Source: Apostichopus japonicus
Lineage: Eukaryota; Echinodermata; Holothuroidea; Aspidochirotida; Stichopodidae
Direction: 5' to 3'
Length of the DNA stretch: 64,000 nt
Assembly: GCF_037975245.1 (NCBI RefSeq)
Contig: NC_092572.1
Span: 32,957,989 to 33,021,988 of the forward strand
Positions 30,082 to 43,499 of the stretch are shown here, piece by piece. Position 1 is the first letter of the stretch. Every line of letters begins with the position of its first letter. The position numbers and the translations under genes are program-made. Under the pieces are notes generated by a model. The model was not told the origin of the DNA, did not search any database, and saw only the letters and a list, made by a program, of their open reading frames with translations.

Positions 30082-32782
30082 TGAATTACAGTTACGAAGA
30101 GAAAGAGAAACCACTGTAGCTGGCTTAACATGTCAGCAACCTTAGAATATCGAATACTGTCAAATATTGACATAGAATAATGAACCAGTCAACCTTTGTA
30201 ACTTTAGTTGTGGAGCTCAGTTGAATATAAATGTGTTATTCATTGTTCTCTCGTAGCGAGTTTAAAGCACAAAGTACTGGTGAGATTGACATTATATGGT
30301 ATTTATATAAAAGCCCTAGTGGGGAATCCAGGGAGAATCCCCAGAGTTGTAGGATTCAAGATATTTCTTGTTCTCTCACTGCACTGCTTGTAGACAGGTC
30401 TCTTGTAATCTTAAACGTAGAACCATAAGACAGAATATAGACACATTCCAAAGATGGATGTGCTTCATTGAAATAAAATTCAAAGTTCCTGTATGGTCTC
30501 AGACGGCGATACCTGGAAGTTGCAGCATTTTGTTTTGGTTAATTTGAGCGTAAAAGAGAGTGCTTCAGAAGACGACCCTGGATTTCTTACAATTTGAATT
30601 TCATGTAAAACATGAAAATATTAATAAATTAAACCGTGGTTCAACGATAAAGCGTGCTATGCGGCGATGGGTTAGGACGTGATCTCTAGTCCCTTAAATT
30701 CCCCTTTGATATGCAATAGATACAGGTTGGTTTTTGCACTTCCAAAATGTTTGCCCCATTAACTGTTTGCTTATTCTTGTGTTTAGCCCCCTCCCAATTT
30801 TGCAACTGCTGGTGCCGCCACTGCCAGCAAAAAACGAAAGATGATTTAAAGAGTAATTTGTCAGGAAAACGTTGAAATTTGATATCATTTCACAATGTAG
30901 TTTAATGTGTGGGTGTCACTTGAATTACAAATTTCTGTTCAAGAGGGCAAAACACAGCTAATTCTAGTTCACCACTGACTTCCTGGAATGACACAGTGCA
31001 CAGTCTACATACTATGTCAGTACGGTCATTGTAATACAAGGTAGCCGGTGATACATCCGTCGTGTGACTACACGATGAATATCATATATCCAGTTTACTG
31101 TGAAACGTACTTTTAGAGAGTAGAGAGTTAAGTTATACAGGAAGGAAAAACTACTTTAGATGACTTGATTATACATATCAGAAATGTTCTACTTTCGATT
31201 GAGTATGTGTACGTGCATAACACAAAAGACAACCTTTGAACCGTGGAGCTCAATGCACAGTCGCGTACGGTACGTGTATACAGTGGGCGTTGTTTATCAG
31301 TCACGCGATCAGTATTGATATGTACAGAGCTGTTCAGTGTAATAATCGGCTTTCATATTGCCACTCTCACAACTCATTTCTATTTATCGTATTTCAATAA
31401 CGTCATTATTTGGGGTAACTTCGTCCTCTTCGGGTTACATCAAGGTACTCTTCGTGATCATTTTCAGCTCGAGTGTGTTTTAAGTTGACGAAGAAGGATT
31501 CAAAGGATCCTTGATTCACACGGCAACATCACACAAGTGAATTAGAGCGGCTTTCAATGTAAGTGTTACCTTTTCTGTGTGTATTACAGCAGTACACAGT
31601 TATAAGTATTATATTTGTCAATGGCTATGGTTTAGAAGGTAGCGTTATGGGTACTCCGGTAGCGGGTGTACTGTGACACATAAGCTTAAAGAAAAAGATA
31701 GTCTATAGTATTAATTAAATGAGCCACCATCTTAATAAACTGCTTCTAATGTTAGATATGGTTATTTCAATGTATACCCTTTACCTATAAACCGTTTCTA
31801 CTACAGGAAGTGTAGCTTTACAACTTCCTGCTCATTCTAAGTAATACGTGTGTGTTTCATAATGGCAGATGATCTTGACAAGCTATTACAGTCCTGATAT
31901 ATAATGTTAACTAACATTATTAAATTTCATAAATTGTTTACTCACTTATTGTATTGTTTTCGTGCATTGTGCGTGGAGAAACACAAACAATATAGAACTG
32001 TTGCCAGATATATACGTTCATCAAATTTTGTGATGAATTAAGATTTCCAGTAATTATTTTAGACAATCAACTTCAGTTCAGCTATGGGAATAATCTTTGA
32101 CTGGATTGATATTAGTATATCAGGTTTAAGCGTGAAGTTATTATAGCGTTATTACTGTAGCTTACATATCACTCCATAATAAAACATTAACTCCTAGTGA
32201 GTGGTCAAACTCGATTCAGATGAAAAACTGTAGACTCCTCTTGATGCTCTTGCAATGTAGACATATCTGTCAACTCGAAAAATACTTAGTTCATTATTGT
32301 AAATATTAATGAGAGAACTAACATGTTTGCATCAATATTTCCTACTGTTACACTATTTTGGTTATGTACATCATACCAGTTATTTATAATACCATTATAA
32401 TCTGTATTTCAGGTAAATTTAAAAATATGATATTTCTACTAAATATAATCTTATTTGACTGTTCTTAGCTCAACACATTAATTCGTCCAAAGATTCAATC
32501 ACTTCAATTGGGACGCACTTATTTTATGCTGTATATTTCTCAACATCAATGAAACCTTGTATCCAAATTGTGTACGGTTCCGAAAATAGCCTTTTGAACA
32601 TGTCTACATAGAACGAACAACGCTGTGCGTATGTTAGACATATTTATATATAGTTTTCAAATCAGTATATGTTAAAGTTGCAATGCTGCTTACTGATACG
32701 AAAGATGGAAACATTTTGTATTTGTTTTGTATGATTAATATGAACCTTTAATTAAGTACTATTATTTCGGTTTAGTTGAGCA
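30082..32782. other. Non-coding DNA upstream of the NLR-like gene
   Basis: No recognisable coding region. An isolated transposon-like end (GCCGCCACTG, ending at 30,823) recalls the nearby MITE terminus but has no partner that I can find. A possible 5' UTR exon ends at 31,558 and is listed separately. The 31,243-31,488 ORF matches nothing I know. Confidence 0.5.
31450..31558 (+). other. Possible 5' untranslated exon of the NLR-like gene
   Basis: A strong donor (CAAT followed by GTAAGTGTTACC, cut after 31,558) ends a stretch of higher GC than its surroundings. It could splice to the tentative start exon at 32,783. The left edge is arbitrary. The only support is the donor and its position upstream of the first coding exon. 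Confidence 0.2.
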
Positions 32783-32848
32783 GGATCGTACACAACTTTG
32801 AGAAATCTGTCAGAAGATGGACATTAGAGAGCCTCCCATCATCACACC
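32783..32848 (+). CDS. Tentative first coding exon of the NLR-like gene (ATG at 32,817)
   Basis: An acceptor-like sequence (TTTAGTTGAGCAG, ending 32,782) and a consensus donor (ACC followed by GTAAGTAAC, after 32,848) bound a 66-bp exon. Its ATG at 32,817 has a good context (GAAGATGG: A at -3, G at +4). It would encode MDIREPPIITP and end two bases into a codon. The next exon, entered at 37,456, supplies exactly the missing base, giving TP joined to FTGEGDW. The phase match would occur by chance one time in three, so this stays tentative. The peptide has no recognisable domain. Alternatives are an earlier unseen first exon, or a start within the propeller exon itself. Confidence 0.3.
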
Positions 32849-35800
32849 GTAAGTAACTACCCTCTTTAGTAACCCGCTGTATGTGACCCTCCTCCCACTT
32901 TACCGTCTTAAGTCCCTCATGTCCCGTTCTCTTTAGACTGAAGGTTACACCCATCTCCCACTTCACAAATGCTTCATTCTAATATGTCATGAATATATCA
33001 CTGTGTTCCTTTCAGCGATGCTACGGTTAATTTCTTCCTCGGTTCTTTTTTCATTAAATTGGCGGAGGCATAAGGAATTTGTTTCATGGTGATGTCGTTA
33101 TTTTTGCGGAAGCGTCTGTGTGTATGCGACACTGTAAACACAATAACTCAAAAAGTATATGATAACAGAAGTTAATGCACTGTATATGGATTTGTCTTTA
33201 AGTAAGTAAAAGAACCCAATTGAAATTGGTGGATGCAAATGGACATACGAGGTCAACTGAGGTCAAAGTCTGAAAACTTTATAAACAAGATAACTCAAGA
33301 AGGAAGGACAATGTCGTTAAACTTCTAGCCATAAGCCAAGCTCGGATGGACTTAATACTTGGTGTGTGTAATTACTTTAATGATGACAATAATTTGTTGT
33401 TTTATATGGAGAATAATGATCACTTGAGTTCAACAAAGGTTACAGTCTGTAAACCTTGTAAACACTCTAAATTAAAGTTTAGATGAAATTCATACGTCGT
33501 ATGTGAATCCATCTTAGCTAGTTTAAGAAACTTATTATGTTCTAATGAGGTCCACAAATTAAAACATTGTAATAATAATAACACATAATTTTGATATAAA
33601 CATAAATCCAAACTTTAAACTTCATACGTTGTAAGACACTTTTACCGTAGTGAGTACAAAAAAAGCATTTTGTTATGTTGGGGTCAAAGCTCATGTAAGG
33701 TCAAAAGTGGTCAAAGTTTGATAATGTTGTAGTGACAGTGCCTCAAATATTGAAACTTGAATGGGCTGAATGTGTGGTATAGAGATCCATATTAGTGAGT
33801 ACAGGAATCATTATGTATTTATAGTGTAGGTCAAAGATCGTTCAAGGTTAACAGTGATGGAAGTCTGAGAATCATGTAAACACCATCACTCCAGAGGTAC
33901 AACTTAAACGAACTTCATTGTAAGTAGATTCACCTGGGTCAGTACAAATATATTGCTTTTTATGAGGTCAAAGGTCATTATATATATAAGACGTCAACGT
34001 CACTGATACATTCAGGACTCACCCGTGTGTAGAAACAAACAGGTATACTTAGCACAGAGACCTATAAATATAGTATTACTCACTGATGAAATCTCAGTAT
34101 TCATTAATGCGACCTTAAATCTAATTTCAAATTCTTTATCTCTCTTCATAATGAAGCTAGAGGGTTGCGCTCTCGTATTTGAGGCTGTGGAATATAAATA
34201 CTAGAAATAATGAGGAGAAATGCGAAATTTATATATTTTGATATTCAAAGGGAAGTCTTATAGTTGGTGTGTATTAGGTTGTTTTGTTGAGATACATTTC
34301 ATAGTAAAAGGCAGTGCGTTTGCTGATAAATGTAAACAACCGTTACTTTTTAGTTATACATGTGGCATTGGCGGCAACAAGTCCGTTTTCATAGCATCGT
34401 TTCCCGACAGCATATACTCTTAAGGGAAACCTCACGATAGAGAAGAATATCAAACAACATTAATAAGTGAAATTCAAAACCTGTCAATCAGAAGTTTGAA
34501 ACTGAAACTAGAAGGATTATCCCGTTCTTAAATTTAGATTTAGAAGTAAATGAAACCGTTCTATATCCATGTCACTATATACATCAGTGCCTTGACTGCT
34601 ATGGTGCAGACGGAATGGTGGTAACTGGAAACAAGCAGGAAAATGTCATCTCTGAGGTAAATAAGTAGCTCCATCTATTGACGACGGACAAGACTTAGAT
34701 ACTGGCAGCTTTGTTTAAATTCACTAGCTTAGACAGATAAATGGCCATACGGTAAATCACATGTTAATTTAACGTCCCCCTCTGTTTTTGCGAGCGATTT
34801 ATAGGCGTCTGCAGAAAATATCTGAGCGGTCAAACAAACATCGGGATCTCGATAACTGGTTCATTGATTTACATTAAAAGAATCATAATGTTAACTGCTT
34901 AATCGTCAAATATATTCGAAAGAGGCCCGGTGGGGTTTAGAGGGCCAAGCCCTCAGACATTGAAGTGTTTTGAAATATTTAAGTGGCGTATAGCAAGGAG
35001 CAACAGCCCCCCCCACAGCCCCCCCCCCCTCCAAATCGCTTTACTTACCATTTTGGTGGGTGTACGAAGAGACGTAAGAAAGTGAATATTTTTTTTTAAA
35101 CGTTGTCTTTGGCGGATGGGTGCAAGGTTATTTATTTTCGTTGGGATCCGCCTTACCAGAATATTTACGCCGCGGTGTTATTTCTTTTCAAGAGGACCAT
35201 TCCTCGGGATGTGTTTTTAGCCCTGGTGTGCTGGACCTGTGGAGGTTTGGATATTCTTGTTCTCGAATAACGCTTTGAAACACACTCACATATTACTTTT
35301 CAGAGAGATTTTGTTTTATATCACTGGAATTTTTTAAAGCCCTGGTGGGGGGGGGGGGGTGACGAATTCACCGGAAGCTGTTAAAGTGTGAGAAATTCCT
35401 TCGCAAAGACTTGGAAGCATAATAATAAATGTGAGAGAAATGAAGTACTTTTACATTAAGGGTACAAATAAATAAGTGGTTTCATTTCATTGTAATCCCA
35501 ATTCGATATTCGTGAACACAATCAAGTGCTGAAATACTAACTAAGAGACAAACCGCACCGCTCCAACATCCCTCAAGGGGTGTAAAACCAGCCTGAAGTA
35601 GGTGTGATTGCCCCACCGCTCCCCTTGATTGATTGAATGTATGCTCCGTGTGATCCTTGTAGACTCAGAGTTTCCGTTCAAACATTAACGTATCATTTTA
35701 CTTTTATTATTGATCTTATTGAATAGATGTCATACGGATAAAAGCCAGGTTTATCTATGAATGATTAGCCAGGTTTATTATTAACGTACCATTAATGTAG

Positions 35801-37455
35801 TTTGTCGTATAAATGAGGTATTTGTATGATTTGATTTGATTAGTGAACAATGAAGAGCTGTAGATATTTCAAACGAAAGTATAATTTAGCTATAGGCATT
35901 TCTCATGCCATATACATTATACAACCACTATATGTCTTTGAAATATCCATATTATATTGAACCAGAGGAACTTTACGCATGATCCCTTCCATAAATCTAT
36001 CTTTTGTGGTTCGCATTTCGGGTTTGGAGCTCAGAGAACAGATTAACGCCGTACACGGGCAATATCATAAATTTTGGTAATTCACTACAATACTGCATAA
36101 TATTTGAAATTCCCTTCTGTATGTGCTTCTTAGTGAAGGATGTAAGCGTAGGAAAGGGGTCCTTTTGTTCATGGAAATGCGCTTTGTATATGATATGTCC
36201 TTACAATTAAGCCAGTCTTTGATAAGAAGATGACGTCCCCTAATGCGAAAAGCACATTGCGGCCGCTTTGTAGAGTGTAAAACTTTATTTCATAATGAAT
36301 TGTGGAAGCCCGCCATCTATTTTTACATTTTCGCTTTACATTGGTATAGCGCCATCGATTTAAAAACTTTCGCCCCGTTGTGTATGTTTGCAAAATTGTG
36401 CAGAGGTCCTGGATCAGTTCTTTTCTGTTAGGTGTTGTACTTCTGATAGTTGGCCAAGGGACAAGTATCTTCCCACCCGAAATTAATTAATTAAAGGACT
36501 CTCTCAACAGAGGAAGAAGGATCAGTAGTGCGATATTGCTGTGCATGCTGCAGACAACTGCAAGCTTTTTGGAGAATTAAGGTCCAGGTCGGTATAGTCA
36601 GTATATGCATGCCCTAAATAACAGCACGCTAAAATTGCTAGAAGTATTCAAAATATAATTTCCTTCAGGTTTTTACTCTCAAAATTGTTCTCATACATTT
36701 TTAAGGAACACACAAGATGACTGAAAATCCGAGTGAGGAAAACTTCCTTGGTTGAAATTAAAACAGTGTAAGAATTTTGACCAAAGGTGACCGGCATATT
36801 TGAATATAGGCCTATAACATATTTGGGGTCAACAGCTAGTATATAAATTAATTGTTTTACTTTTTTTACGTTCTTTTCTTAATTTGCACGGGGAGGGGTC
36901 AGCCAGCTGAGAATATAATAAACATAATCACCAGCGGCTATATATGTCTAAGTTTCTGAGTAACCTATTTAAGCTCTCGCGCCTCATTGATCCACAATTA
37001 TTTTTTTACTTAATTTTTAAACTAAGAAATCACAGCATATTGTTCACCAACGAAAGCCCGTTTTACGGGCCAGTCGCTTATTATACTGTATGTCCTATGA
37101 CTGAGTATGAATTGATAGACTCAATCGTGTAAACAGCTATAGTATACTCCATATCCCAGAGCTCGTGTTTACAGCGAAATTCCTCTCAACATGTTCGCAA
37201 ATATACTCGATCCGTTAGTTAATTGTTTTGTTGTTTGTTTATTTCCTTATTTATTTGTTTATTATTTGGTATTGGGGGAGGGTGCTTCAGCTTCCGATAT
37301 TTTCTTGTTTTTATAATGAACACATTTTCCAGCCGCTATATGCATAGTGTCTGACAACATTCTCCGTTACCATGGATACGGCCTTGTAAACATTGACCTA
37401 ATATTGTACTTTTTTGCCTTGTATATAATAGAGTTCATCGTACACAGGTGCCCAG
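32849..37455. other. Presumed intron 2 (or upstream DNA), repeat-bearing
   Basis: Non-coding. It holds a run of the AGGTCA-rich repeat (33,110-34,000), C-rich runs near 35,009-35,030 and a G12 run at 35,348-35,359. No supported exon was found. Confidence 0.5.
33110..34000. repeat. AGGTCA-rich dispersed repeat, several degenerate units
   Basis: Related segments recur at about 145-280 bp. Each has a 'TGTAAACACAATAACTC'-like phrase followed by GAACTT/CATAC sequence and then GAGGTCAAAGGTCA-like sequence. A perfect direct repeat AGGTCA-A-AGGTCA (DR1) lies at 33,965-33,977. Copies of the same family occur at 43.5-45.0, 53.5-54.9, 59.3-60.1 and 61.9-62.2 kb. Confidence 0.75.
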
Positions 37456-38236
37456 GTTTACCGGTGAAGGCGACTGGCTGCTGCGTGATATGACGTTGGA
37501 TTCTACCAAAGTTGCTATTAGCGGTTACAACGAAGAAACAAGGACATCATTCATAGACCTGTTTGCATTAAATATTCCTGATTCTTCGTCGCCATTTATA
37601 ACTCGGTTTTATTCTAAAGAATTTAAGAATCCTTCAAGATGGCTGCCTCGTCGTTGTGTTTCATTCTTGGATGTTTCTCGTATAGTCACTGTGTGTGGTG
37701 GTCAGTTGGATGTCTTCAATATCAAGACAGACGACATACCCACACACAGTGATCAGTTACGCGATAGAGAAGCCATTTGTATGACTGTCAGAGAGGGAGA
37801 GATATTTATTGGTTTGGATTATTCTAACGAGGTGATTGTGTTTGATTTTAGTTTAAATGAAATCAAGACAATCACCTTGGAAGGATTAGAAGGTTCTTGT
37901 CCTGATTATATAACAGTTTATGGAGATAATCTGTTTATATATACAGTCAATGATAGAGCCTTTAGACACAACATGGAGGGAGTGATGTTACATGAATACA
38001 ACACAGCTGCAGGCTACTCATATGCAGACAGTATCACTGTAAGCAGTGAGTTTGGTCTGGTGTTTGTATCATATTGGCTCCCTGCTCCTGCTGTTGTTGT
38101 TGTTTACTCTCTCTCTGAGAATCATACATTGTTTACTTTCCGAGTTATTGATGTGTTGCCTAGAATCAGGATAAACGATGTAAACAGGTTTATGTTTACA
38201 ACAACAAAACGAGGAACACTGAGTGTATACAGCACA
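37456..38236 (+). CDS. Beta-propeller-like exon of the NLR-like gene
   Basis: A single 781-bp exon encodes about 260 residues. A possible acceptor is CCCAG at 37,455; CACAG at 37,447 is an alternative that would add VPR. The donor ACA followed by GTAAGTAC after 38,236 is strong. The protein shows four to five repeating beta-hairpin blocks of propeller type, with hydrophobic strands alternating with polar turns: NEVIVFDFSLNEIKTITLEG, DNLFIYTVNDRAFRHNMEG, FGLVFVSYW with VVVVYSLSENHTLFTFRV, and RFMFTTTKRGTLSVYST. No clear WD or NHL signature is present. In NLR-like proteins such propellers usually act as ligand- or partner-binding surfaces. It ends in phase 0 and joins in frame to the DED exon at 47,206. 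It could instead be the end of a separate gene; RNA evidence would decide. Confidence 0.7.
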
Positions 38237-38339
38237 GTAAGTACAGTAGGATAGTGTAAACAAGTAAACATAGGAATTTTATTTTACATCTAGAATAATG
38301 AAAATAGTCCAGAAAAACTACCAAGTTAGGTATCAGTGA

Positions 38340-40690
38340 CTGCGAACATTTCTGTAGATTACGTTTATTTGTACTGTTTTTGCGAGTCTTGGAAATAATA
38401 TGAAATTTGGGACTAAAATTTTAATAGGATTGAAGCAGCAAAACCTCTCATAGCAACACATACATACAGTACAGTGTAAATGAATTCCAAAATCGTCTGA
38501 AATTACTTGCATTATAAAAAGCTGTGTAGACCTCCAATAGAAACATATTTGGGTTCGGTGCATACGAACATCTCCTAAGAGCACACTTATTGCTATTTTA
38601 AGGCAATATGAATGAATTTAGAGAAAAAATTAGAATATTTTTTTTTTATAGGATTGAAGTAGCAAAACCTCTCATAGCAACACATACATACAATACAGGA
38701 CAAATAATATTCAAAATCCTCTGAAATTACTTGCATTATAAAAAACTGTGTAGACCTCCAATAGAAACATATTTGGGTTCGGTGCATACGAACATCTCCT
38801 AAGAGCACACCTTTTGCTATTTTGTTGCAATATGAATAAATTTAGAGAAAAAATGAGAAGAAAATTTTAATAGGACTGAAGTAGCAAAACCTCTCATAGC
38901 AATTACATTCATACAGTACAGGACAAATAATATTCAAAATCCTCTGAAATTTCTTGCATTATAAAAAACTGTGTAGACCTCCAATAGAAACATATTTGGG
39001 TTCGGTGCATACTGTACGAACATCTCCTAAGAGCACACTTTTTGTTATTTTGTTGCATTATGAATAAATTTAGAGAAAAAATGAGAAGAAAATTTGAATA
39101 GGATTGAAGTAGCAAAACCTCTCATAGCAATTACATACATACAGTACAGGACAAATAATATTCAAAATCCTCTGAAATTAGTTGCATTATAAAAAACTGT
39201 GTAGAGAAAAAATGAGAAGAAAAATTGTGTAGGATTAAAGTAGCATAACCTCTCATAGCAATTACATACATACATACAGTACAGGGCGAATAATTTTCAA
39301 AATCCTCTGAAATTTCTTGCATTATAAAAATTGTGTAGACCTCCAATAGAAACGTGTTTGGGTCCGGTGCATACGAACATCTCCTAAGATCACCCTTATT
39401 GCTATTTTAAGGCAATATGAATGAATTTAGAGCAAAAATGAGAAGAAAATTTTAATAGGATTGAAGTAGCAAAACCTCTCATAGCAACACATACATACAG
39501 TACAGGGCAAATAATTTTCAAAATCCTCTGAAATTTCTTGCATTATAAAAAACTGTGTAGACCTAGAATAGAAACATAATTGGGTTCGGTGCATACGAAC
39601 ATCTCCTAAGAGCACATTTATTGCTATTTTGTGGCAATATGAATACATTTAGATACAAAATGAGAAGAAAATTTTAATAGGACTGAAGAAGCAAAACTTC
39701 TCAAAGCAATTACATATATACAGCACAGGGTGAATAAATTCCAAAAATCCTCTGAAATTACTTGCATTATAAAAAAAACTGTGTAGACCTCCAATAGAAG
39801 CATAATTGAGCTGACTGCATGCAAACATCTCCTAAGAGCACACTTAGAGCTATTTTGTGGCAATATCAATAAATTTAGAGAAAAAATGAGAAGAAATATT
39901 GTGTAGGATTAAAGTAGCAAAACCTCTCTTTGCAACACATACATACAGTACAGAGTGAAATAATTTTCAAAATCCTCTGAATTTCTTGCATTATAAAAAC
40001 TGTGTTGACCTCCAATAGAACAATATTTGGGCTCGGTGCATTCGAACATCTCCTAAGAGCACACTTATTGCTATTTTAAGGCAATATGAATGAATTTAGA
40101 GCAAAAAGGAGAAGAAAATTTTAATAGGATTAAAGTAGCAAAACCTCTCTTTGCAACACATACATACAGTACAGAGCGAAATAATTTTCAAAATCCTCTG
40201 AATTTCTTGCATTATAAAAACTGTGTTGACCTCCAATAGAACAATATTTGGGCTCGGTGCATACGAACATCTCCTAAGAGCACACTTGTTGCTATTTTAA
40301 GGCAATATGAATGAATTTAGAGCAAAAAGGAGAAGAAAATTTTAATAGGATTAAAGTAGCAAAACCTCTCTTTGCAACACATACATACAGTACAGAGCGA
40401 AATAATTTTCAAAATCCTCTGAAATTTCTTGCATTATAAAAAACTGTGTAGACCTCCATTAGAAACGTATTTGGGTCTGGTGCATACGAACATCTCCAAA
40501 GAGCACACTTATTTCTGTTTTAAGGCAATATGAATGAATTTAGAGCAAAAATGAGAAGAACATTTTAATAGGACTGAAGTAGCAAAACCTCTCATAGCAA
40601 CACATACATACAGCACAGGGCGAATAAATGCCAAAATCCTCTGAAATTTCTTTCATTATTAAAACTGTGTGGACCCTTAAATACAGTATT
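38340..40690. repeat. About 223-bp tandem repeat, roughly 10-11 units
   Basis: The phrase AAACCTCTCATAGCAA recurs near 38,441, 38,665, 38,887, 39,115, 39,246 (short unit), 39,472, 39,694, 39,920, 40,141, 40,362 and 40,585, mostly 221-228 bp apart. Each unit also has AAATCCTCTGAAATTTCTTG and ACGAACATCTCCTAAGAG. Minus-strand ORFs of 64-83 codons with a shared MLLGDVRMHRTQICFYWRST sequence are repeat read-through. One unit, at about 39,115-39,246, is truncated to about 131 bp. Confidence 0.93.
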
Positions 40691-43499
40691 GATACTAGGA
40701 ATTAAAAAGTTTTGAAAACTCGCTCAGAAAAACTTATGTCCCTGCAGTCCATGAAAACATGCCCTTTAAAATACCCGTATATGAACACACAATACTTAGC
40801 TATAATGACTCCTGACAAGACATTGGCTTGTGCCCAACAGAAGCCCATAGTTATAGGTCAAGAAAGAAAAATTAAATTTATGATGAATTTTGTAGCTAAT
40901 TAACAGCAACAAATGACTGCCAAGTTCGGGAGCGGGAAATTTTTCAGTAAACTCTAACGGGGAAATCCCTCATCTAGTAATAATAACGACAACAAGTAGT
41001 ACTCTAACCACTTCGGCCCATTTGCAACTTCTGGCTTAGACAACAGGTTTCCATGGCAACAAACACCTTTGTTTAGGCTGCATGTACAGGTCTAAGCAAC
41101 CCCTTGGACCAAAAGTAGGCTACAATTAAAGCAGAGACTATATCACATAGAATATCAGCTTTATCTGGTCTGATGGAATCTGTACCAATTAGGAGTGACT
41201 ATTAAGGCTGCTAGTACTTGCTAACATTCTAACAAAACCTTAACAGAGCCTCAGTCCTATCTCCTAAAATATATTGCTACAGATCTTTCAACCCAGAAGT
41301 TGATGGAAAGTTCAGCAAATCCTGTCACCATGGCAACTAGTAAAAGTGTAGCATTGCATCATGGGATCTAAACATAGCTCGAATGGCGACACTTATACCA
41401 ACTGAAAAATAAATGTGAGTGCATTAGAGGGACGGGTAATGCTCGACATAATCACAGCAATACATAATAAACCTTATAAATATCCCAATGTGGGTTCTCG
41501 TTGGACCAATAACCTGAAGCACTTTCAATTCTCTCACATTAATTCAATGTAGGTTAGGACTTAACCATACACACATTATGGCTGAGGGAATATAAGTGCC
41601 ATAATCAACCCTGTAAACAGCTATTAAACAATGTTCAGTTAAAATGATACAGAATTTACACACATTACAATAGTAATTACTGTACCTGTAGACTCACTAT
41701 AGCTGTTACTGCTATTAAGTAGCATATAATAAATACATTCTTTGTGCATTCTGCAATCATAGGAGATCAATATACTAATTAATTCCAAATTAAACTTAAT
41801 AAGGGCTGGTACTCTGTGTGCACATTGCTATCACAGAATTAACCTGCATTAGTGCATACATTCACAGGTAATATACAGAAGGTATGCACAATGAAACTGA
41901 CTAGGCTCCTGAGGGGTTTGGGGCAAAGTTAAAAGATGAACTCTTTACCTGTATTGAAATTAATGTAACTAATTTCTAACAGTTTTCTAGCTTGTCTCTA
42001 CTGCACATGCATGACAGCTTGGAGTCTCTTGGTGAATGGTAGAGTTGCTTGCAAACTTAAGTGTTTTTTAGAAATTTAAAGAAAAACAAAGAAGCTTTGA
42101 GAGAAATCATTTTCCCCACCCTAGAGACAAGATTTTACTTAAGCCTTGGTCACAAATTCTCCAGGAAGTAGGCAGACTGTCTTCCCATACCTTTAACTTA
42201 TTCCTCCAGAGATTACACAGAACATGAAATAACTATAAAGACTTAATCAAGAATGAAACAAAGCCTGACCTATGAGTACTGGATTTGGAATTACCATCGC
42301 CACAGTCCTAGGGATGTTTGGGATGTTTTCATCCTATGATTCAGGAGAAGTGAATTTTTGAACCTTGCGCCAACTTAATATAATATGATTTGAACATTGG
42401 AGATCGACGGTGACGTCATTGCTTCACTTCGTTGGGGGGGGGGGGGCTGCAGGGACGCTATCATTAGCAAGCTACACTGTAGCCAGGAAAGTTAAAAATT
42501 GCTGAAGTAAAATATGGTGTAGATGGAAATTTCCCTGTGATGTACACATTCCTGTGTAGTGAATCAAGGCCAAGCGTAGAGTGAGATCTTTTGTATTCAC
42601 AGGCATATGTGAAGTCTATACACACTCCTGTGTAGCATATCAAGGCCAAGCCTAGAGTGAGATCTGATCGAGTTTGATCAATGTGATGCACTGACGTCAT
42701 GTCTTGATGTAGGTCGGTCCTGACTCCTTAGATTCAAATTTTCTGGCAGGAAGAGCCAATGTTTCAAGCATTCTATCACAGAAACTACAATTCATCATAT
42801 GGCAAGGCTTAATAGTGAAATACAAAGACAAAAGATGATATGACAGGAAGGACTGGATCACATTTTTCACTAGAAAATTCCTCTAACAAACGAGTCATAA
42901 CAGAGCTTGTGGTAAAGCCTGCCAGAGACCACAAAGGGAACAGTGTGCTCCTCTTTAAAGCAAACAATGGGGCTAATAATCACAGAGTCACTGAACTCTG
43001 GGAACATGTAACTATGCAGAGAACAATAAGGAAAAAATGGGAAAAAAGAGTGAAAGGGAAGAGGTATGCTGTACAGGAGACAAAACTATAGACACTAATA
43101 TTGTGAAATGTTATTGGTTTTGCAATATTCAATTAAACATACTGTACTCTCATCAGCTATACAATGGGTAGCACTGAATATGGATATACAGTGTCTTTGT
43201 TGAAAAGTTATATTTTTTGACAGGATAAGTGGAATTAAAGGTCTGCTTTATTGCCTGGCTAAAATATGTTAAAACAAAGTCAGTATGATCAGCACCATCA
43301 CTTGCATTTACCATTTGAGTTTGATCAGCTGCTGCAATGATCTACTCACATTTAACTGTACAGTTTGCATGCAATGTGACCAAGGCTGCAGCATATTCCT
43401 GAGTAGCCCTAGGGTATACATGATATCTCAAAATATTAAACATGGATGGATGGATTGTCTACTACTAGTATGTGGATAACCAATATTGAGTAGATGATT

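Noticed and set aside
30781-30823. Second hAT-like terminus GCCGCCACTG
   Set aside because: No matching left end or target duplication was found.
38069-39869. Minus-strand ORF family with MLLGDVRMHRTQICFYW
   Set aside because: Comes from the 223-bp tandem repeat (the first partly antisense to the propeller exon); no domain or splice support.
42840-43091. 83-codon ORF with a Lys/Arg-rich end
   Set aside because: No recognisable domain, no convincing acceptor or donor, and it lies in a repeat-rich intron.
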